From an uncultured Paracoccaceae bacterium (GTDB taxonomy: Bacteria; Pseudomonadota; Alphaproteobacteria; Rhodobacterales; Rhodobacteraceae): 64,000 nt of DNA. Numbering within the stretch: the stretch's first letter is position 1; every line of letters starts with the position of its first letter. The notes under the pieces were generated by a model. It did not search any database, had not been told where the DNA came from, and saw nothing but the letters and a program-made list of their open reading frames with translations. Position numbers and translations under genes: made by a program. The stretch spans positions 124,001 through 188,000 of the forward strand of contig CANNFQ010000001.1 in assembly GCA_947503925.1 (NCBI GenBank), in the 5' to 3' direction. Below, piece by piece: positions 35,641-44,763 of this stretch.

Positions 35641-35669
35641 TTGACAATTCTGGGATACTAGTCTCCAAT
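35641..35669 (+). promoter_or_regulatory. Candidate promoter of the TRAP operon with GntR-type operator
   Basis: TTGACA at 35641-35646 is a consensus -35 element. In the spacer lies TGGGATACTAGTC (35651-35663), which matches the ABC-operon site TGGTATACTAGTC at 12 of 13 bases. The -10 is poor (TCCAAT, 35664-35669). An operator in the spacer would block polymerase, consistent with repression. Confidence 0.65.
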
Positions 35670-35787
35670 AGCGTCAGAGTTGTGACCGCCACGTTTGGCG
35701 TCTGCAGCTTTTGTGATGCAGATCGATCCGAAGGGGAGCGGTTGACTGCGCGCAGGTTTAGAGAATTCGGCACCTAGGGAGAGAACA

Positions 35788-36771
35788 ATGTATCAATCAA
35801 TTTCGAAAACACTTTTGGGGACGGCGACGGCTCTGGCCTTCGTCGCATCAGCGGCCGTCGCCGAGGATTGGCGCGCCTGGAATATCCATAATGATGGTCA
35901 CCCCAACACGGCAGCGATGGATCGCTTTGCAGAACTTGTTGCCGAGAAAACCGGTGGTGAGGTCACCGTCGAGGTTTTCCACGGCGGCGTTCTGGGCACC
36001 CAGCCTGACGCGCTGGAACAGGTTCAGCTTGGTGCAATCGATATCGGCAATTTCAACCTTGGCCCGATTGGTCCGATCGTCAAAGAAGCCAATCTTGTAT
36101 CGCTTCCGTTTATTTTCCGCGACGTTGATCACATGTTCCGTGTCATGGACGGACCTGCGGGTGATCAAGTTGCCGCCGCCATGGGCGAGGCGGGCCTTTT
36201 GCCCATTGGCTGGTTCGACGCAGGCGCACGGTCTTTCTACAACAATACCGGGCCGATCAATTCGCCCGATGATGTTGCAGGCATGAAGATCCGCGTGATG
36301 AATAACGATCTGTTCACGGGCATGGTCAACGCGATGGGCGGCAATGGTACGCCAATGGCGTTTTCCGAAGTATACCAATCGCTTAGCACGGGCGTTGTGG
36401 ATGGGGCGGAAAACAACCTGCCATCATTCCAGTCGGTCGGTCACTTTGAGGTGGCGGGTTATTATTCGATGTCTGAACACCTGATCATCCCCGAATGCAT
36501 CTGTGTAAACACCGCCAAGTTCGGAGCGTTGTCCGAAGATATGCAAGCCGCTATTGTAGCCGCTGCTGAGGAAGCATCCGTATTTCAACGCGAGTTGTGG
36601 GCCGAACAAACGGCGGCAAGCCGCGAAGCGGTTGAAACTGCAGGTGTGAAGATCAACGAGATCGCGGACAAGGGGCCATTCCAGGACGCGATGGCGCCGG
36701 TTTATGCCGACTATCTGGCGGCTAACCCAAGCATGGCTGAACTTGTCGAATTGGCACAATCCACCGAATAA
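35788..36771 (+). CDS. dctP: TRAP transporter substrate-binding protein (DctP family)
   Basis: The 327-residue protein has a signal peptide (about residues 1-25, ending SAAVAEDW). The DctP core is clear: FHGGVLGTQPDALEQVQLGA, DVAGMKIRVMNNDLF with the Arg that salt-bridges carboxylates, and FSEVYQSLSTGVVDGAENN. TRAP systems of this kind often take up sugar acids. Location among uronate genes and the shared operator suggest uronate or DEH as substrate; this is an inference. An intercistronic hairpin follows. Confidence 0.93.
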   Translation: MYQSISKTLLGTATALAFVASAAVAEDWRAWNIHNDGHPNTAAMDRFAELVAEKTGGEVTVEVFHGGVLGTQPDALEQVQLGAIDIGNFNLGPIGPIVKEANLVSLPFIFRDVDHMFRVMDGPAGDQVAAAMGEAGLLPIGWFDAGARSFYNNTGPINSPDDVAGMKIRVMNNDLFTGMVNAMGGNGTPMAFSEVYQSLSTGVVDGAENNLPSFQSVGHFEVAGYYSMSEHLIIPECICVNTAKFGALSEDMQAAIVAAAEEASVFQRELWAEQTAASREAVETAGVKINEIADKGPFQDAMAPVYADYLAANPSMAELVELAQSTE

Positions 36772-36793
36772 TGTGCGATAGATGATTGGTAGA

Positions 36794-36817
36794 GCGCCCG
36801 ACCACAAGGCCGGGCGC
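36794..36817 (+). promoter_or_regulatory. Intercistronic hairpin between dctP and dctQ
   Basis: GCGCCCG (36794-36800) pairs with CGGGCGC (36811-36817). It lies 22 bases past the dctP stop and before the dctQ ribosome-binding site, the usual place for a structure that raises binding-protein mRNA relative to the membrane subunits. Confidence 0.55.
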
Positions 36818-36840
36818 GCTTTCTGATGAGGAGCCATGGG

Positions 36841-37368
36841 ATGAGCCACGCACCAGAAAAACAAACGGGACTTGGCCCGATTGACAGCGCCTTTCGGGGC
36901 ATTGTCATGCTCTGCCGTATCATCGCGGGGACCGCCCTTGTCATGATGACGCTTTTACTGGGCTATCAGGTCTTTGGCCGATATGTTTTGAACGACACCC
37001 CTACCTGGGTTGATCCGCTATCATTGCTGCTTGTCATGCTGATTGCATTCCTTGGCGCGGGGATCGGTGTTTATGAAAACACGCATCTGTCCGTCGTCAT
37101 TCTGCGCAAGATGGTGCCCGCCAAAATCCGTTCCGTCCTGGTTGTGGTGACGGATCTTCTCATGGCGATATTCGGGGGGTTGATGCTGTGGTATGGTGGT
37201 CTTTTGACGATGTTCAAATGGAATTCGCTTATCCCGCTCATTCAATGGCCCGAAGGCCTTCGGTCGCTGCCGCTGACGATTTGCGGTGGCATGATCCTCA
37301 TCTTCTCCCTGGGCCATCTGGTCCGACATCTTCTCGGTCGCGATACGCGCACTGACAGCATCGAATAG
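36841..37368 (+). CDS. dctQ: TRAP transporter small permease (DctQ family)
   Basis: The 175-residue protein starts at the ATG at 36841, where GAGGAG lies 7 bases upstream; an ATG at 36826 is weaker. It has four hydrophobic helices (IIAGTALVMMTLLLGYQVFG, LLLVMLIAFLGAGIGV and others), with FGRYVLNDTPTWVD and the GVYENTHLSV motif characteristic of DctQ. It forms the small membrane subunit with DctM. Confidence 0.92.
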   Translation: MSHAPEKQTGLGPIDSAFRGIVMLCRIIAGTALVMMTLLLGYQVFGRYVLNDTPTWVDPLSLLLVMLIAFLGAGIGVYENTHLSVVILRKMVPAKIRSVLVVVTDLLMAIFGGLMLWYGGLLTMFKWNSLIPLIQWPEGLRSLPLTICGGMILIFSLGHLVRHLLGRDTRTDSIE

Positions 37369-37383
37369 AATAGGGCCTGATTG

Positions 37384-38667
37384 ATGGGACTTGCACTACT
37401 TCTGGGCCTCTTTGCCTTGTGCGTAGCCATTGGAACCCCGGTTGCCTTTGCGCTGGGCATTTCTGCCATCGCGGCGTTCTTGTTTGAGGGCCTGCCCTTG
37501 ATGGTCGGGTTTCAGCGGATCATTTCGGGGATCAATGTCTTTTCACTATTGGCGATCCCGTTTTTCATTTTCGCGGGCGAGCTGATGTTCCATGGCGGGA
37601 TCGCGCTTCGGCTTGTGCGGTTTGCGCAAGCGGCAGTCGGCGCAGTGCGGGGCGGGTTGGGCATTGTGAATGTCTTGTCATCGATGCTGTTTGGCGGCAT
37701 CTCGGGCTCTGCCATTGCGGATATCTCTGCCTTGGGATCGATCCTGATCCCGGTGATGAAAGACAAGGGCTATGACGCTGACTATGCGGTCAATGTCACG
37801 GTTACCTCATCCATTGCGGGGATTATTATTCCGCCCAGCCACAACATGATCATCTACGCCATTGCGGCGGGCGGTGCGGTTTCGATTTCCAAGTTATTTC
37901 TTGCTGGCGTTGTGCCAGGTATTCTGATGTGTCTCTGTTTGGCGGCTGCGGCCTATATCGTCGCCGTCAAACGCGGCTATCAGGCCGAGCAGTTTCCGGG
38001 ATGGGCAGCACTGATGTTTGCATTCATCGGGGCAATTCCGGGGTTGCTGACGGCGGTGATTATCGTTGGGGGCGTCTTGTCTGGTGTCTTCACAGTGACG
38101 GAGTCTGGTGCCTTTGGCGTGATCTACGCGTTCCTTGTGACGCTGCTGGTCTATCGTTCGATCACTTGGGAAAACTTCAAGATCGCGGTGAATCAGTCAG
38201 TCAAGACCACAGCGATGGTGATGATCCTGATCGCCTGCGCTGCCGCATTCGCCTATATGCTGACCTATTACCGGGTGCCGACCAAGATGGTCACGTTGAT
38301 GACAGGGATCACCGACAACCCGATCCTGATCCTGTTGATGATTAACGTGGTGTTGCTGTTGCTGGGTATGATCATGGATATGGCCGCACTGATCCTGATC
38401 TGTACGCCGATCTTCCTGCCGGTTGCGACGGCGCTTGGCATTGATCCCGTTCAGTTTGGCATGATCCTTTTGGTTAATCTGGGGCTGGGGCTCTGCACGC
38501 CGCCTGTCGGATCTTGCCTGTTTGTGGGATGCGCAGTGGGTAAGTTACCGATGGAAAAGGCCGTCCGAACGATCTGGCCGTTCTACCTCGCGATATTTGT
38601 CGCGCTGATGATGATCACATTCGTCCCGGCGATTTCAATGACCTTGCCGAACCTGCTGGGAGGTTGA
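37384..38667 (+). CDS. dctM: TRAP transporter large permease (DctM family)
   Basis: The 427-residue protein has about 12 hydrophobic helices. The DctM signature FAGELMFHGGIALRLVRFA is followed by GGISGSAIADISALGSILIP and TVTSSIAGIIIPPSHNMIIY, which define the large subunit. It couples transport to the sodium or proton gradient. The ATG at 37384 is chosen over a preceding TTG. It is the last gene of the dctPQM operon, followed by a strong hairpin. Confidence 0.94.
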   Translation: MGLALLLGLFALCVAIGTPVAFALGISAIAAFLFEGLPLMVGFQRIISGINVFSLLAIPFFIFAGELMFHGGIALRLVRFAQAAVGAVRGGLGIVNVLSSMLFGGISGSAIADISALGSILIPVMKDKGYDADYAVNVTVTSSIAGIIIPPSHNMIIYAIAAGGAVSISKLFLAGVVPGILMCLCLAAAAYIVAVKRGYQAEQFPGWAALMFAFIGAIPGLLTAVIIVGGVLSGVFTVTESGAFGVIYAFLVTLLVYRSITWENFKIAVNQSVKTTAMVMILIACAAAFAYMLTYYRVPTKMVTLMTGITDNPILILLMINVVLLLLGMIMDMAALILICTPIFLPVATALGIDPVQFGMILLVNLGLGLCTPPVGSCLFVGCAVGKLPMEKAVRTIWPFYLAIFVALMMITFVPAISMTLPNLLGG

Positions 38668-38707
38668 GTGGTGTAACATCTGGCGAAACGGCCAGTGCGC
38701 GACGATA

Positions 38708-38738
38708 TCCGCCGATGGCCATAAAAGCCATCGGCGGA
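38708..38738. terminator. Strong hairpin between convergent dctM and the SDR gene
   Basis: TCCGCCGATGGC (38708-38719) pairs perfectly with GCCATCGGCGGA (38727-38738) around a 7-base loop. It closes both the TRAP operon and the eight-gene alginate operon, with no long T tract on either side. Confidence 0.75.
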
Positions 38739-38743
38739 TCCTG

Positions 38744-39487
38744 TTAAGAAAACAGCATACCGCCGTTGATGTCGATATTCGTACCGGTCATGAAGGCGCT
38801 GTCATTGCAGGCCAGAAACAGGACCAGATTTGCGACATCGTCGACATGCCCCTGGCGTTTGACCGGTGCATTCGCCTCGAATCCGCGGCGGCCGGCATCC
38901 GGCGTATGGATGTTGTGGAAATCGGTGTCGACCATACCGGGGCACAGCGCATTGACGCGAATATCGGGGCCAAGCTCCTTTGCCAGCCCGCGGGTCATGG
39001 TCATGACTGCCCCTTTGGAGGTCGCATAGGCCACGGCACCGGGACCACCGCCGTCACGGCCCGCCTGGCTTGCGATATTCACAATCGCGCCGCGCTTCAT
39101 ATGCGCAAGACAGGCTTTTGTCATCATGAATGTACTGGTCAGGTTCAGCGTCATGACGTTGTTCCAGTGGGCAAGCTCCATTTCTGCGATGGTCTTGCGA
39201 GCGATCAGACCACCTGCATTATTCACCAGCACATTGACCCCGCCAAACGCATCAACTGTGACGTCAACCAGCCGATTCACGCCTTCCTGTGTGTTCAGGT
39301 CGGCCTGCACGGCTATGGCATTGCCACCCTCGCCCTGAATTGCGTCAACAACTTCATCCGCCCCTTTGGAGCTTTCGAAATAGCTAATCGCCACTTGCGC
39401 TCCATCAGATGCCAGTTTCCTGGCCACGGCTGCGCCGATATCGCGTCCGCCGCCGGTGACGATGGCCGTTTGCCCTGCGAGTTTCAT
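38744..39487 (-). CDS. SDR-family oxidoreductase, candidate DEH reductase
   Basis: This 247-residue short-chain dehydrogenase has the NAD(P) motif VTGGGRDIGAAVARKLASDG, the NNAGG motif and the catalytic set Ser near IVNIASQAG with YATSK (Tyr-x-x-x-Lys). Alginate degraders such as Sphingomonas sp. A1 and Agrobacterium use an SDR to reduce DEH to KDG. As the last gene of the alginate operon, this one fits that role. It is distinct from KduD at 50063. Cofactor preference is not predicted. Confidence 0.82.
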   Translation of the reverse strand: MKLAGQTAIVTGGGRDIGAAVARKLASDGAQVAISYFESSKGADEVVDAIQGEGGNAIAVQADLNTQEGVNRLVDVTVDAFGGVNVLVNNAGGLIARKTIAEMELAHWNNVMTLNLTSTFMMTKACLAHMKRGAIVNIASQAGRDGGGPGAVAYATSKGAVMTMTRGLAKELGPDIRVNALCPGMVDTDFHNIHTPDAGRRGFEANAPVKRQGHVDDVANLVLFLACNDSAFMTGTNIDINGGMLFS

Positions 39488-39515
39488 ACTGATCCTTCCT
39501 GTCTGGCGCCGTGTT

Positions 39516-40391
39516 CTACAGCTTCATGAAATAGTCGAAGATTTCAGGCACATTGCCTTCGCCCATATCCGCGTCAACTGCGGCCTGAAGGTTATGTGCT
39601 GCGCCTTCCGCGATTTCCGCCCGCGTACCGATATCTTCGGCCAGTTTCAGGAAATAGCCTAAATCCTTGTTGGCGTTACTGATTGAAAACCCAAGATCAC
39701 TGACCCCGTCTACAGCATAGTTTTTGCAAAACCCCATAAAGGGTGAATTCGACGGTCCGGTAGACATGATGTCAAAAAGCTGTGCGCGATCCACACCCGC
39801 ACGCGCGGCGATGGCGAAAGCCTGGCTCATGGCGCAAACGGTCGTCATGCCCATGAAATTGTTGATCAGTTTCGTGACATGGCCGGCACCAAGCGCGCCA
39901 AGGTAGAAGACATTTTCGCCCTGATCGTCCAATAAAGGCTTTACCTTATCGAAAACCGCCTTGTCGCCGGCCGCCATAATGTTCAGCAAGCCGTCTTTTG
40001 CATGTGCAGGTGTACGCCCCAGCGGCGCGTCGATCATGCCTGCACCTTTCGCGGCAAGGTCGGCACCGATCTTGCGGGTCGAAGCGGGCACTGACGTCCC
40101 ATAGTCGATAAGTACAGCACCGCGCTTGATCCCCGACAGAATGCCGTCATCACCATAAACAAGCCCCTCAACAACGTCAGAGGTGGTGACGCAAAGCATC
40201 ACGATGTCACAAGCTTCTGCCAGCTCCTTCGGCGTCGCCGCCTCGCGGGCATTGCCACGATCCAGCACGGCGGCAACCGCTTCCTTCTTGCGGCCCATGA
40301 TGACCAGTTCATAACCCCTGTTCTGAAGGTTCTCCACCATGTTTCCGCCCATAAGGCCAAGGCCGATGAAACCGATAATGGGCTTGCTCAT
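39516..40391 (-). CDS. Beta-hydroxyacid dehydrogenase (HIBADH/GarR type), second candidate DEH or semialdehyde reductase
   Basis: The 291-residue protein starts IIGFIGLGLMGGNMVENLQNRG with GxGxxG; only part of this is needed to see the fold (FIGLGLMGGNM). Catalytic Lys174 lies in GAGHVTKLINNFMGM. Family members reduce tartronate semialdehyde or 3-hydroxyisobutyrate-type substrates, and a DEH reductase of this family has been described in Vibrio splendidus, as I recall. In the alginate operon it may share the DEH reduction with the SDR gene or act on another aldehyde acid. Confidence 0.82.
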   Translation of the reverse strand: MSKPIIGFIGLGLMGGNMVENLQNRGYELVIMGRKKEAVAAVLDRGNAREAATPKELAEACDIVMLCVTTSDVVEGLVYGDDGILSGIKRGAVLIDYGTSVPASTRKIGADLAAKGAGMIDAPLGRTPAHAKDGLLNIMAAGDKAVFDKVKPLLDDQGENVFYLGALGAGHVTKLINNFMGMTTVCAMSQAFAIAARAGVDRAQLFDIMSTGPSNSPFMGFCKNYAVDGVSDLGFSISNANKDLGYFLKLAEDIGTRAEIAEGAAHNLQAAVDADMGEGNVPEIFDYFMKL

Positions 40392-40431
40392 GATGTATGC
40401 TCCGATGCGTTTTTCTTTGCGTGATAGGGGA

Positions 40432-40764
40432 TTACAGAAAGTCTTCGCGGTGCGGTGTGAACACGTCTAGAAGCATGCCCGCCTCAAGACAGGTTGCGCC
40501 GTGTTCGATGTTGGGTTGTTTATAAAGGGAATCCCCCGCACCAACGATGTAGGTTTTGTCGCCAACAGTGAATTCAAACTTGCCGGACATCACGTAAGTG
40601 ATCTGTTCGTGAACATGGTGGTGCAGCGGGGCGGTGGTGCCCGCTTCAAAATGCACTTCGACAACCATCAGGTTGTCGTTATGGGCCCCGATCTTGCGCG
40701 ATAGGCCATCGGCGACAGTCTCAAGCGTGCCTTCATTGCCGGGGAAATGGTTCTTTATGGTCAT
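40432..40764 (-). CDS. kdgF: KdgF-like cupin, unsaturated uronate linearising enzyme
   Basis: The 110-residue single-domain cupin has KIGAHNDNLMVVEVHFEAG, PLHHHVHEQITYVMSG with the metal-binding His48-His52 cluster and Gln54, His88 near NIEHGAT, and the C-terminal LLDVFTPHREDFL, all matching KdgF. KdgF converts the 4,5-unsaturated uronate monomer produced by lyases into linear DEH. It is encoded directly after the PL15 lyase gene that would release this monomer. Confidence 0.93.
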   Translation of the reverse strand: MTIKNHFPGNEGTLETVADGLSRKIGAHNDNLMVVEVHFEAGTTAPLHHHVHEQITYVMSGKFEFTVGDKTYIVGAGDSLYKQPNIEHGATCLEAGMLLDVFTPHREDFL

Positions 40765-40784
40765 ATCTGTCTCCGCGCCGTGGG

Positions 40785-43100
40785 TTAGCTGTTTGCGAGT
40801 TTCTTCATGACCACCTTGAACGTGTGTTCGTCGGTGTCAGTGAAGTAAAGGTCGGCGTCATAGCCCTGATCGTCCATGAAGTTGAAAACCCGCTTTGGCG
40901 CGTCAAGCTTGTAAGGCACCAGCAGCGTGGCAATACGGTGGCGCGTGGCGGCAGGATAGCGGGCGGTCAGAACCGTGCTGACGGGCAGGCCGTCGTAATC
41001 AGCCGGGTCCACATCGGCAAAGCCGTCTTCTTGGGTGATCTCGGGCTTACCGCCTTCGGACCAGACGACCTGACCATAAAAACCCGCCCGCTTGCCTGTA
41101 TTGCGGAATGACGTCTTGCCGAGTTCATAAGGGTTGTTGGCATGCAGCAGCCAGTCAATGGTGACGGCTGTATCTGCATCCACCTTGTCGATGACCACGA
41201 AATAGGAATTGCGCACAAAGTAGATCTCGCGCGCAGCGCGCGTTACTTCGGGTGACAGGCTTTGATAGGCTGCGGTCGCGTCACCATGGATGAAGACATG
41301 GTCATCACGGTTTTCGGCAGCGATGATGCGCCCGGTGGCCGCCATCGCCTTGGACTTGTCCTTTTCGGCATACTGTCCCTTGCCATTGATCAGGATTGCA
41401 TTCTTTGACCGCGTCTGCCGCCGCCATTTGCGATGCATCGAGGAATTGAAGGCGACGTAATGCCCCGATTGGATCGCCATATCTTCGCCAAAGGCGGACA
41501 TGCAGAAAGTATTCTGATCGCCATGGCTGTGGCTGATCGACCCGAAGGGTGAGGATTTGAATACGAAATGCACATGGTTGTCGGGATCGCCCATCGCGTG
41601 TTGCACACCGACCCAACCAATGCCCTTGAAATGGCGAAACCCGCTTTGTGGTGGCGTGGCCGCAATCAAGGGAAAATCGGTCTGAAACACCAGTTCGTCA
41701 AAATGCGTGTCCCACCAACCCCAGTTATAGAACGCCATTTCGGTGCCCGGATTGGTGCGCAGATTTTCTTCGCAATACCATTGATAAGCGCCCTTGCCGG
41801 TAGCCCCTGCAAGCTGGCGCAGGTTAAGGCCGGTTTTGATGCAAGGCAGATCGCCCATCGTGGCATCATCGCCCATGGTCGCGCGGCGTGTGTTGGGGGC
41901 TTTGCAATATAGCGGGAAGTCGCCGGTATTCTGGAAAAACGGGCGGCGATAAAGATCAAGTCCGGTATAGGATCTCAGCCGGTTTGCAGCGTCGATCAGA
42001 TAGGCGATGCCCATCATCCAGTAATGCGTGCCCTCCGCCCAGCCGCCATCACTGTCGCCCCAAGGGGAATAGACCGTAAGAAGAAACTCAATGGCGTAGT
42101 TCAGCCAATCGCGGGCCTCGTCATTGTCATCATCACCGAGCAAGGCGATGCAGGCGGGCACAATCACCAGCGAGACTGAGCGCACGGCGTGACTGTCATA
42201 GGGGAAGAGGTGGATTTTTGCGTTCAGGATCGCATGTTCGGCAATGTCGCGGGTGCGCGCAAGAAGGGCTGCACGGACCGTGGCGCGCTCGTCCTCGGAC
42301 AGATCATCGTATAGCCAATCATAACCCCAGGCGATTGCGTTACAGGCACGATAGGCCCATTCGTCAGTATAGGCGCGGGAAGTGACTCCCATCGGGTCCC
42401 AACTTGCCGCCTCCAGCAGCCATTCCTTGGCGCGGGCGGTCATTGCGGCATCGCCGGTTACCTTGCCGCCGATGGCAAGATGGCGGACGGCGTACCACAG
42501 CTCTTGCAGGTCGATATAGGTTTGCCGCCAGACGGGGGCGGTGCGTTGATGGTTGGGGTAGCCTGCGGGTTCGCGCATGATGTCGCGATCCATCCAGGGA
42601 AGGACAGATTTGGCGTAAAAGGTGGACCATGTGCAATGATCGGGATCTGCCTTCACGGCCTTCTTGAAGTCACCCAGCCTGTCGGTGGTCATCCACAGGC
42701 GTGGGTGATCCTGCGCCACATCGGATAGCCGCGTTTTCCGCGTGGGCACCGGTGTTTCCGCCAGCCCATCGGCCAGCGTAAAGCTGCGGGCGCTGCTCCA
42801 TGTGCTGCTGGGGGCGTCTGCTTCCCAAGTGGCGTAGGACCAATAGTATTCGCCGGGTGCCAGTGTTGTGTCAGGCGTAAAGAAATTCAAAGGCAAGTCA
42901 TTGAAAAATTGTGTTTTACCTTTTGGGAATTTGGGATCAGTCGAAAGGCGCAGCACATAGCGCGCATCGTCATCGATCACCGGAATCCACATGAAACGCG
43001 GCGGGTTTTCGGTGACGTCTGTGTCGGCGGTCGGACTGTATTGAATCGTCAAACGACCGGCCTTGGGTTCGTCAAGCAAAGGGTGTGTGGTGGCTGACAT
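40785..43100 (-). CDS. PL15-family exo-oligoalginate lyase
   Basis: The 771-residue protein matches the architecture I remember for Agrobacterium Atu3025, an exotype alginate lyase of family PL15. An N-terminal beta domain (TENPPRFMWIPVIDDDARYV) is followed by an alpha/alpha-barrel (YDSHAVRS with His304, GTHYWMMG with Tyr360, which fit the catalytic His and Tyr) and a C-terminal heparinase-II-like sheet domain (SHSHGDQNTFCM, FNSSMHRKWRRQTRSKNA). No signal peptide is present, so it acts in the cytoplasm on imported oligosaccharides, releasing unsaturated uronates for KdgF. Guluronate versus mannuronate preference is not readable. Confidence 0.9.
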   Translation of the reverse strand: MSATTHPLLDEPKAGRLTIQYSPTADTDVTENPPRFMWIPVIDDDARYVLRLSTDPKFPKGKTQFFNDLPLNFFTPDTTLAPGEYYWSYATWEADAPSSTWSSARSFTLADGLAETPVPTRKTRLSDVAQDHPRLWMTTDRLGDFKKAVKADPDHCTWSTFYAKSVLPWMDRDIMREPAGYPNHQRTAPVWRQTYIDLQELWYAVRHLAIGGKVTGDAAMTARAKEWLLEAASWDPMGVTSRAYTDEWAYRACNAIAWGYDWLYDDLSEDERATVRAALLARTRDIAEHAILNAKIHLFPYDSHAVRSVSLVIVPACIALLGDDDNDEARDWLNYAIEFLLTVYSPWGDSDGGWAEGTHYWMMGIAYLIDAANRLRSYTGLDLYRRPFFQNTGDFPLYCKAPNTRRATMGDDATMGDLPCIKTGLNLRQLAGATGKGAYQWYCEENLRTNPGTEMAFYNWGWWDTHFDELVFQTDFPLIAATPPQSGFRHFKGIGWVGVQHAMGDPDNHVHFVFKSSPFGSISHSHGDQNTFCMSAFGEDMAIQSGHYVAFNSSMHRKWRRQTRSKNAILINGKGQYAEKDKSKAMAATGRIIAAENRDDHVFIHGDATAAYQSLSPEVTRAAREIYFVRNSYFVVIDKVDADTAVTIDWLLHANNPYELGKTSFRNTGKRAGFYGQVVWSEGGKPEITQEDGFADVDPADYDGLPVSTVLTARYPAATRHRIATLLVPYKLDAPKRVFNFMDDQGYDADLYFTDTDEHTFKVVMKKLANS

Positions 43101-43177
43101 TGGTCAGGTATCCCGGATGTATCAAAAGGGCAGAAGGCCTGAGGCAACGCTACGCGCCGCCCCAAGCGGGAGGGTAT

Positions 43178-44737
43178 TTAGCCGCCATACTGACGGTCAT
43201 AGGCGGTCTGCATGACAGCAAGCAGTTCCTGCATGCCCATGTCATCCAGCTGGGCGAGGTAGGCATCCCATTCGGGCACAACATCGCCGCTGCCCAGGAT
43301 CCAGCTTTGCTGCTTTTCCAGCATGAAATCGCGGATTGATCCCCAAGTGCGGTCATAGACCTTCTGTTCGTCAGCGGTAAACGCCACGCCCAGAAAATCA
43401 GGGATCAGGTAATCGCCGGTGTCATAAAGCGCGATACCTTCCAGCGCGTATTCGTTACTCCACTGGATTTCGTAGTTGTAATCCTGGAAATAACCGCGTC
43501 CCTGAAGCTGTGCACCAACCTGATAGAGGGACCGGTTGACTGGGCCCGCATCAAGGAACTCTTGCTTAAAGATCGCTTGGCCGTCGACCATGTCATAATG
43601 CAAGCCTTCGACGCCAAAATTGGCGAGACGACGCCCCTCTTCTGTGAACCAGAAGTCGAAATACTTGATGGTTTCGACAAGGTGTTCGTTGGTGTGGCCA
43701 ATGGCCCAACCGTCAGGTTTTACCAGAATGCGACGATGCTCTTCGATACGGCGCCCGGATGGGGACGCGGGCGGTAGGAATGCCTTGAACTCGAAACCGT
43801 CGATTTCAGATGACAGCCGGTTATAGCCGCTGGTGGATGCAAACCAATCATGGGTCGACCCGCCAAGGTTTTCCGACAACAAGAAGTCGCGCGCGGATGA
43901 CCCTCGCGTGAAAATCTCGGCGTCGATCAGGCCTTCGGCATACCAGCGTGCCAGATTTGCGATCCCGTCGCGGTAGCCCTCTCCGATATAGCCATGTCCG
44001 ATCTTTCCGTCCTCGACGAGGAAGTCGTGATAGGTGTCAGACCCGTGCGCGCGACCGTCCCAAAGGGTCACAAGGCGGATCAGTTCCGGCCACTGGCGGG
44101 CAAAGAATGGGACCTCATCATCAAGGCCGTTGCCATTTGGATCCTGGGTTTTGAAGGCGCGCAGCACGGCTTCGTATTCATCGACCGTTTCTGGCATCTC
44201 CAGATCAAGGGCATCCAGCCAATCCGTGCGGATCCAATAGGCGCGGCCATATTTGCCGTCCGGTAGATAAGGGATGTAGTACATCTGCCCGTCAGAAGCT
44301 TTGACAGCGGCTTCAATGTCCGGGCGCGTTGCGTAATAGGCCGCAATGTTGGGTGCATGCTCCGCGATCAGATCGTTTAGCGGTGCAAACGCACCTTCGG
44401 GGCCGTACTGGTTCACGAAATCCCGGATCCGGCTGGAGCCGACGATGTCGGGAATGCTGCCGGATGCCAGCATCAGGTTCAGCGCTTCGGTTCGACCCGT
44501 ATTTTCATCCGTGCGCATATTAGCACCGACAGTGTCATTAAGCAGGTGAATGCCCGTCAATTCGCGGGCGACCTGTTCAACCGGCCAATCTTCTTCATAA
44601 ATAGGGTAACGGGCGTGGTTCATCTGGATCGTCAGTTCCAGGGGTTCATCCACGATCCGTAGATGCCCATCTGCGAAAGCGGGCGTTGACATGGCGCTTC
44701 CTGCCAGCAAAGCCGCCGCGAGGCTAAGTTTACGCAT
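43178..44737 (-). CDS. Alginate-oligosaccharide-binding protein (AlgQ1/AlgQ2-like)
   Basis: The 519-residue protein starts at the ATG at 44737 (GGGAGGAAATCAA upstream); the longer frame from 44764 would add nine residues before the signal peptide MRKLSLAAALLAGSAMSTPA. It resembles AlgQ2 of Sphingomonas sp. A1 at many positions: VKASDGQMYYIPYLPDGKYG, the calcium loop DPNGNGLDDE at residues 199-208, NLGGSTHDWFAST, VKPDGWAI and the C-terminal MQTAYDRQY. It delivers alginate oligosaccharides to the ABC permeases. Confidence 0.9.
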   Translation of the reverse strand: MRKLSLAAALLAGSAMSTPAFADGHLRIVDEPLELTIQMNHARYPIYEEDWPVEQVARELTGIHLLNDTVGANMRTDENTGRTEALNLMLASGSIPDIVGSSRIRDFVNQYGPEGAFAPLNDLIAEHAPNIAAYYATRPDIEAAVKASDGQMYYIPYLPDGKYGRAYWIRTDWLDALDLEMPETVDEYEAVLRAFKTQDPNGNGLDDEVPFFARQWPELIRLVTLWDGRAHGSDTYHDFLVEDGKIGHGYIGEGYRDGIANLARWYAEGLIDAEIFTRGSSARDFLLSENLGGSTHDWFASTSGYNRLSSEIDGFEFKAFLPPASPSGRRIEEHRRILVKPDGWAIGHTNEHLVETIKYFDFWFTEEGRRLANFGVEGLHYDMVDGQAIFKQEFLDAGPVNRSLYQVGAQLQGRGYFQDYNYEIQWSNEYALEGIALYDTGDYLIPDFLGVAFTADEQKVYDRTWGSIRDFMLEKQQSWILGSGDVVPEWDAYLAQLDDMGMQELLAVMQTAYDRQYGG

Positions 44738-44763
44738 TTGATTTCCTCCCATGTGCGTTTTCA

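Noticed and set aside
36368..36382. AAGTATACCAATCG inside dctP, partly like the GntR operator
   Set aside because: It lies in coding sequence and matches only one half of the palindrome; a chance match is likely.
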